Assembly: GCA_964625745.1 (NCBI GenBank)
Contig: CAZVCJ010000106.1
Location: 1-13,745 of the forward strand
Direction of reading: 5' to 3'
Length of the DNA: 13,745 nt
From: CAZVCJ01 sp964625745
Lineage (GTDB): Bacteria; Chloroflexota; Anaerolineae; VGOG01
Positions 12,502 through 13,745 of the stretch are shown here, piece by piece. The translations under genes were made by a program, and so were the position numbers. How positions within the stretch are numbered: position 1 is the first letter of the stretch; each line of letters begins with the position of its first letter. The notes beneath the pieces are model-generated. The model saw only the letters and a list, made by a program, of their open reading frames with translations, made no database searches and was not told the origin of the DNA.

Positions 12502-13401
12502 ATGACAGGAGTTCACGAAGCAGCACAACCATTGGTGGAAATACAGGCCGACTTCGGTTTCTTCGTCGGCATTGATTCGGACGGCTGCGCTTTCGACACC
12601 ATGGAGATCAAGCACAAGGAATGTTTCACTCCCAACACCATCAAGCATTGGGGTTTGCAGCCGGTCTCTAAATACGCTCGCGACGCTGCCCTGTTCGTCA
12701 ATCTCTACTCCAGGTGGCGAGGCATCAACCGCTGGCCCGCGCTGGTGATGGTCTTGGATCTCCTGCGCGAGCGACCAGAGGTTATTGCCCGCCAGGCGAA
12801 CATCCCACAAGTGCCCCGCGTCCGCGAGTTCATCGCCGATGAGAAATTCCCCAAGAGCAACGATGGCCTACGGGTCTACATGGCCGAGCATCCCGATCCT
12901 GAGCTGGAGCGGGCCTTGGCCTGGACGACCGGCATCAATGCCACGGTGGCCGATATGGTTCACGGCGTGCCTCCTTTCCCCTACGTGCGCGAAAGCCTGG
13001 ACTTCCTGGCCGACAAAGCCGACATGATCGTGGTCTCAGCCACGCCGGTGGAGGCGCTGGCGCGGGAGTGGCAGGAGCACGACTTGGCTCGCTACGTTCG
13101 GGTCATCGCCGGGCAGGAGATGGGTACGAAGAGCGAGCACATCGCGCTGGCTACCAGGGGGCAGTACGCACCTGATCACATCCTGATGATCGGCGATGCG
13201 CCCGGCGACTTAAAGGCTGCGCGGGCCAACGACGCTCTCTTCTTCCCTGTCAATCCCGGCCACGAGGAGGAATCGTGGCAGTGGTTCTACGAAGAAGCGG
13301 TCCACAAGTTTTTGGCGGGCGAGTACGCAGGCGATTACGAGGCCAGGCTGATCGCCGAGTTCGAGCGATTCATGCCCGAAACACCACCGTGGAAACAATA
13401 G
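12502..13401 (+). CDS. HAD-superfamily hydrolase (phosphatase-like)
   Basis: Probable phosphatase of 299 residues acting in the cytoplasm on a small phosphorylated metabolite. HAD motif I is GIDSDG, with Asp25 as nucleophile and Asp27 as acid/base. Motif II is Ser179 in IVVSATP, Lys210 (GTKSEH) is the motif III lysine, and motif IV is GDAPGD with Asp232 and Asp236 as magnesium ligands. Residues about 35-165 between motifs I and II would be a large helical cap domain; I do not recognise its subfamily. ATG 12502 was chosen because ggaggtgag (12490-12498) lies just upstream and the promoter -10 box overlaps the longer reading frame from 12451. It is divergent from the Ldh_2-eda-kdgK operon, which suggests a role in the same pathway, such as removing a dead-end sugar phosphate. 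Confidence 0.82.
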   Translation: MTGVHEAAQPLVEIQADFGFFVGIDSDGCAFDTMEIKHKECFTPNTIKHWGLQPVSKYARDAALFVNLYSRWRGINRWPALVMVLDLLRERPEVIARQANIPQVPRVREFIADEKFPKSNDGLRVYMAEHPDPELERALAWTTGINATVADMVHGVPPFPYVRESLDFLADKADMIVVSATPVEALAREWQEHDLARYVRVIAGQEMGTKSEHIALATRGQYAPDHILMIGDAPGDLKAARANDALFFPVNPGHEEESWQWFYEEAVHKFLAGEYAGDYEARLIAEFERFMPETPPWKQ

Positions 13402-13474
13402 TTTCAGGTCGCAAGTTCCAGGTTTCAGGTTCGTCAAGTTCAACCTGAAACCTATGAACCTGGAACCTGAAACC
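13401..13474. repeat. Cluster of ggtttcaggttc-type direct and inverted repeats
   Basis: GGTTTCAGGTT (13421-13431) and AACCTGAAACC (13442-13452) form a perfect 11-bp stem. Related copies of the same unit (gtttcaggt at 13401, agttccaggt at 13414, aacctggaacctgaaacc ending at 13474) surround it. It starts on the last base of the HAD stop codon. There is no T-tract. It is a simple dispersed-type repeat and may mark or protect the transcript end. Confidence 0.65.
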
Positions 13475-13493
13475 GTTTGCAAATCAGCCTGGC

Positions 13494-13523
13494 TTGACAG
13501 TCTACGCACAGGTGTGCTACAAT
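13494..13523 (+). promoter_or_regulatory. Sigma70-like promoter for the DUF433 gene
   Basis: A perfect TTGACA (13494-13499) is followed after 18 bp by TACAAT (13518-13523, five of six). The start codon lies 44 bp beyond. A separate strong promoter fits an independently expressed toxin-antitoxin unit. Confidence 0.7.
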
Positions 13524-13566
13524 CACAGATGGGCTGACGTGTCATGAGGTCAAGGAGGTGACAGAA

Positions 13567-13745
13567 ATGAAACGTGTACGATGGCAGGAGAGGATAGTCA
13601 TTGCGCCAGATTTGCATCACGGTGCTCCGTGTATCAAGGGAACATGTATCCCCATAGCAATGATCGTGGGGAGCCTGGCCGATGGGATGATGCCGGAAGA
13701 GATTCAAGATGCTTACCCTCAGTTAACTATGGGGGATATTCAGGC
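13567..13745 (+). CDS. DUF433 domain protein, probable antitoxin (partial, runs off the window)
   Basis: Only the first 59 codons are present; the frame is open at the window end. ATG 13567 is preceded by ggaggtg at 13554-13560. The translation shows the DUF433 pattern: ERIVIAPDLHHGAPCIKGT, then CIPIAMIVGSLADGMMPEEI, then DAYPQLTMGDI. DUF433 proteins are about 75 residues with a winged-helix DNA-binding fold. They are commonly encoded directly before a PIN-like (DUF5615) toxin, so an antitoxin role is likely and a toxin gene is expected just downstream. It has its own promoter and is probably unrelated to the sugar cluster. Two cysteines (residues 22 and 27) stand at positions often occupied by other residues, which may or may not matter. 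Confidence 0.78.
   Translation, partial: MKRVRWQERIVIAPDLHHGAPCIKGTCIPIAMIVGSLADGMMPEEIQDAYPQLTMGDIQ

Noticed and set aside
13401..13474. Intrinsic terminator after the HAD gene
   Set aside because: The inverted repeat is perfect, but no T-tract follows on either strand; it is recorded as a repeat only.

Overview
The window reads as bacterial, GC-rich chromosomal DNA. It is dense with sugar and sugar-acid metabolism genes and sprinkled with short palindromic repeats. The mix of a tungsten/molybdenum aldehyde:ferredoxin oxidoreductase (AOR), a cupin-type ('archaeal') phosphoglucose isomerase and many NAD(P)-dependent dehydrogenases suggests an anaerobic, possibly thermophilic, fermentative bacterium. 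An uncultivated member of Chloroflexota (Anaerolineae-like) is my best guess. This is inference: no marker gene is present.

Layout. (1) 96-518 (+): a small lipoprotein with an OB-fold-like domain, followed by a hairpin and T-tract that sits directly in front of the next ribosome binding site. (2) 635-9228 (+): a long co-directional cluster of eight genes. In order they are a Gfo/Idh/MocA oxidoreductase, a zinc medium-chain dehydrogenase, AOR, cupin phosphoglucose isomerase, a MoaD-like sulfur carrier, an FGGY kinase, a short-chain dehydrogenase and a D-2-hydroxyacid dehydrogenase. It ends at a UUCG-tetraloop terminator (9298-9330). (3) 12362-9362 (-): a convergent three-gene operon of an Ldh_2-type dehydrogenase, KDPG aldolase (eda) and a 2-keto-3-deoxygluconate kinase-like PfkB protein. 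(4) 12502-13401 (+): a HAD hydrolase, divergent from the Ldh_2 gene, with face-to-face sigma70-like promoters between them. (5) 13567-end (+): the start of a DUF433 antitoxin-like gene behind its own strong promoter.

How the genes may work together. KdgK plus Eda form the lower Entner-Doudoroff branch: 2-keto-3-deoxygluconate to KDPG to pyruvate and glyceraldehyde-3-phosphate. The Gfo/Idh and zinc dehydrogenases can oxidise a sugar or cyclitol. The FGGY kinase and phosphoglucose isomerase suggest that a keto-sugar is phosphorylated and isomerised. AOR would oxidise an aldehyde to an acid with ferredoxin as acceptor, and the MoaD-like protein plausibly serves its pterin cofactor. The set partly resembles the Thermotoga inositol pathway (Gfo/Idh + Zn-dehydrogenase + KdgK + Eda), but the hydrolase and epimerase of that pathway are absent here. 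No transporter and no regulator lie in the window, so the substrate is undetermined.

The most striking structural signals are four. A 143-bp IS66-like MITE with perfect ends and an 8-bp target duplication is inserted exactly at the eda stop codon. A 46-bp tandem duplication changed the AOR C-terminus and broke a former ATGA stop/start overlap with the isomerase gene. A 70-bp palindrome may supply the -35 box for AOR. A nested palindromic element lies between the isomerase and moaD-like genes.
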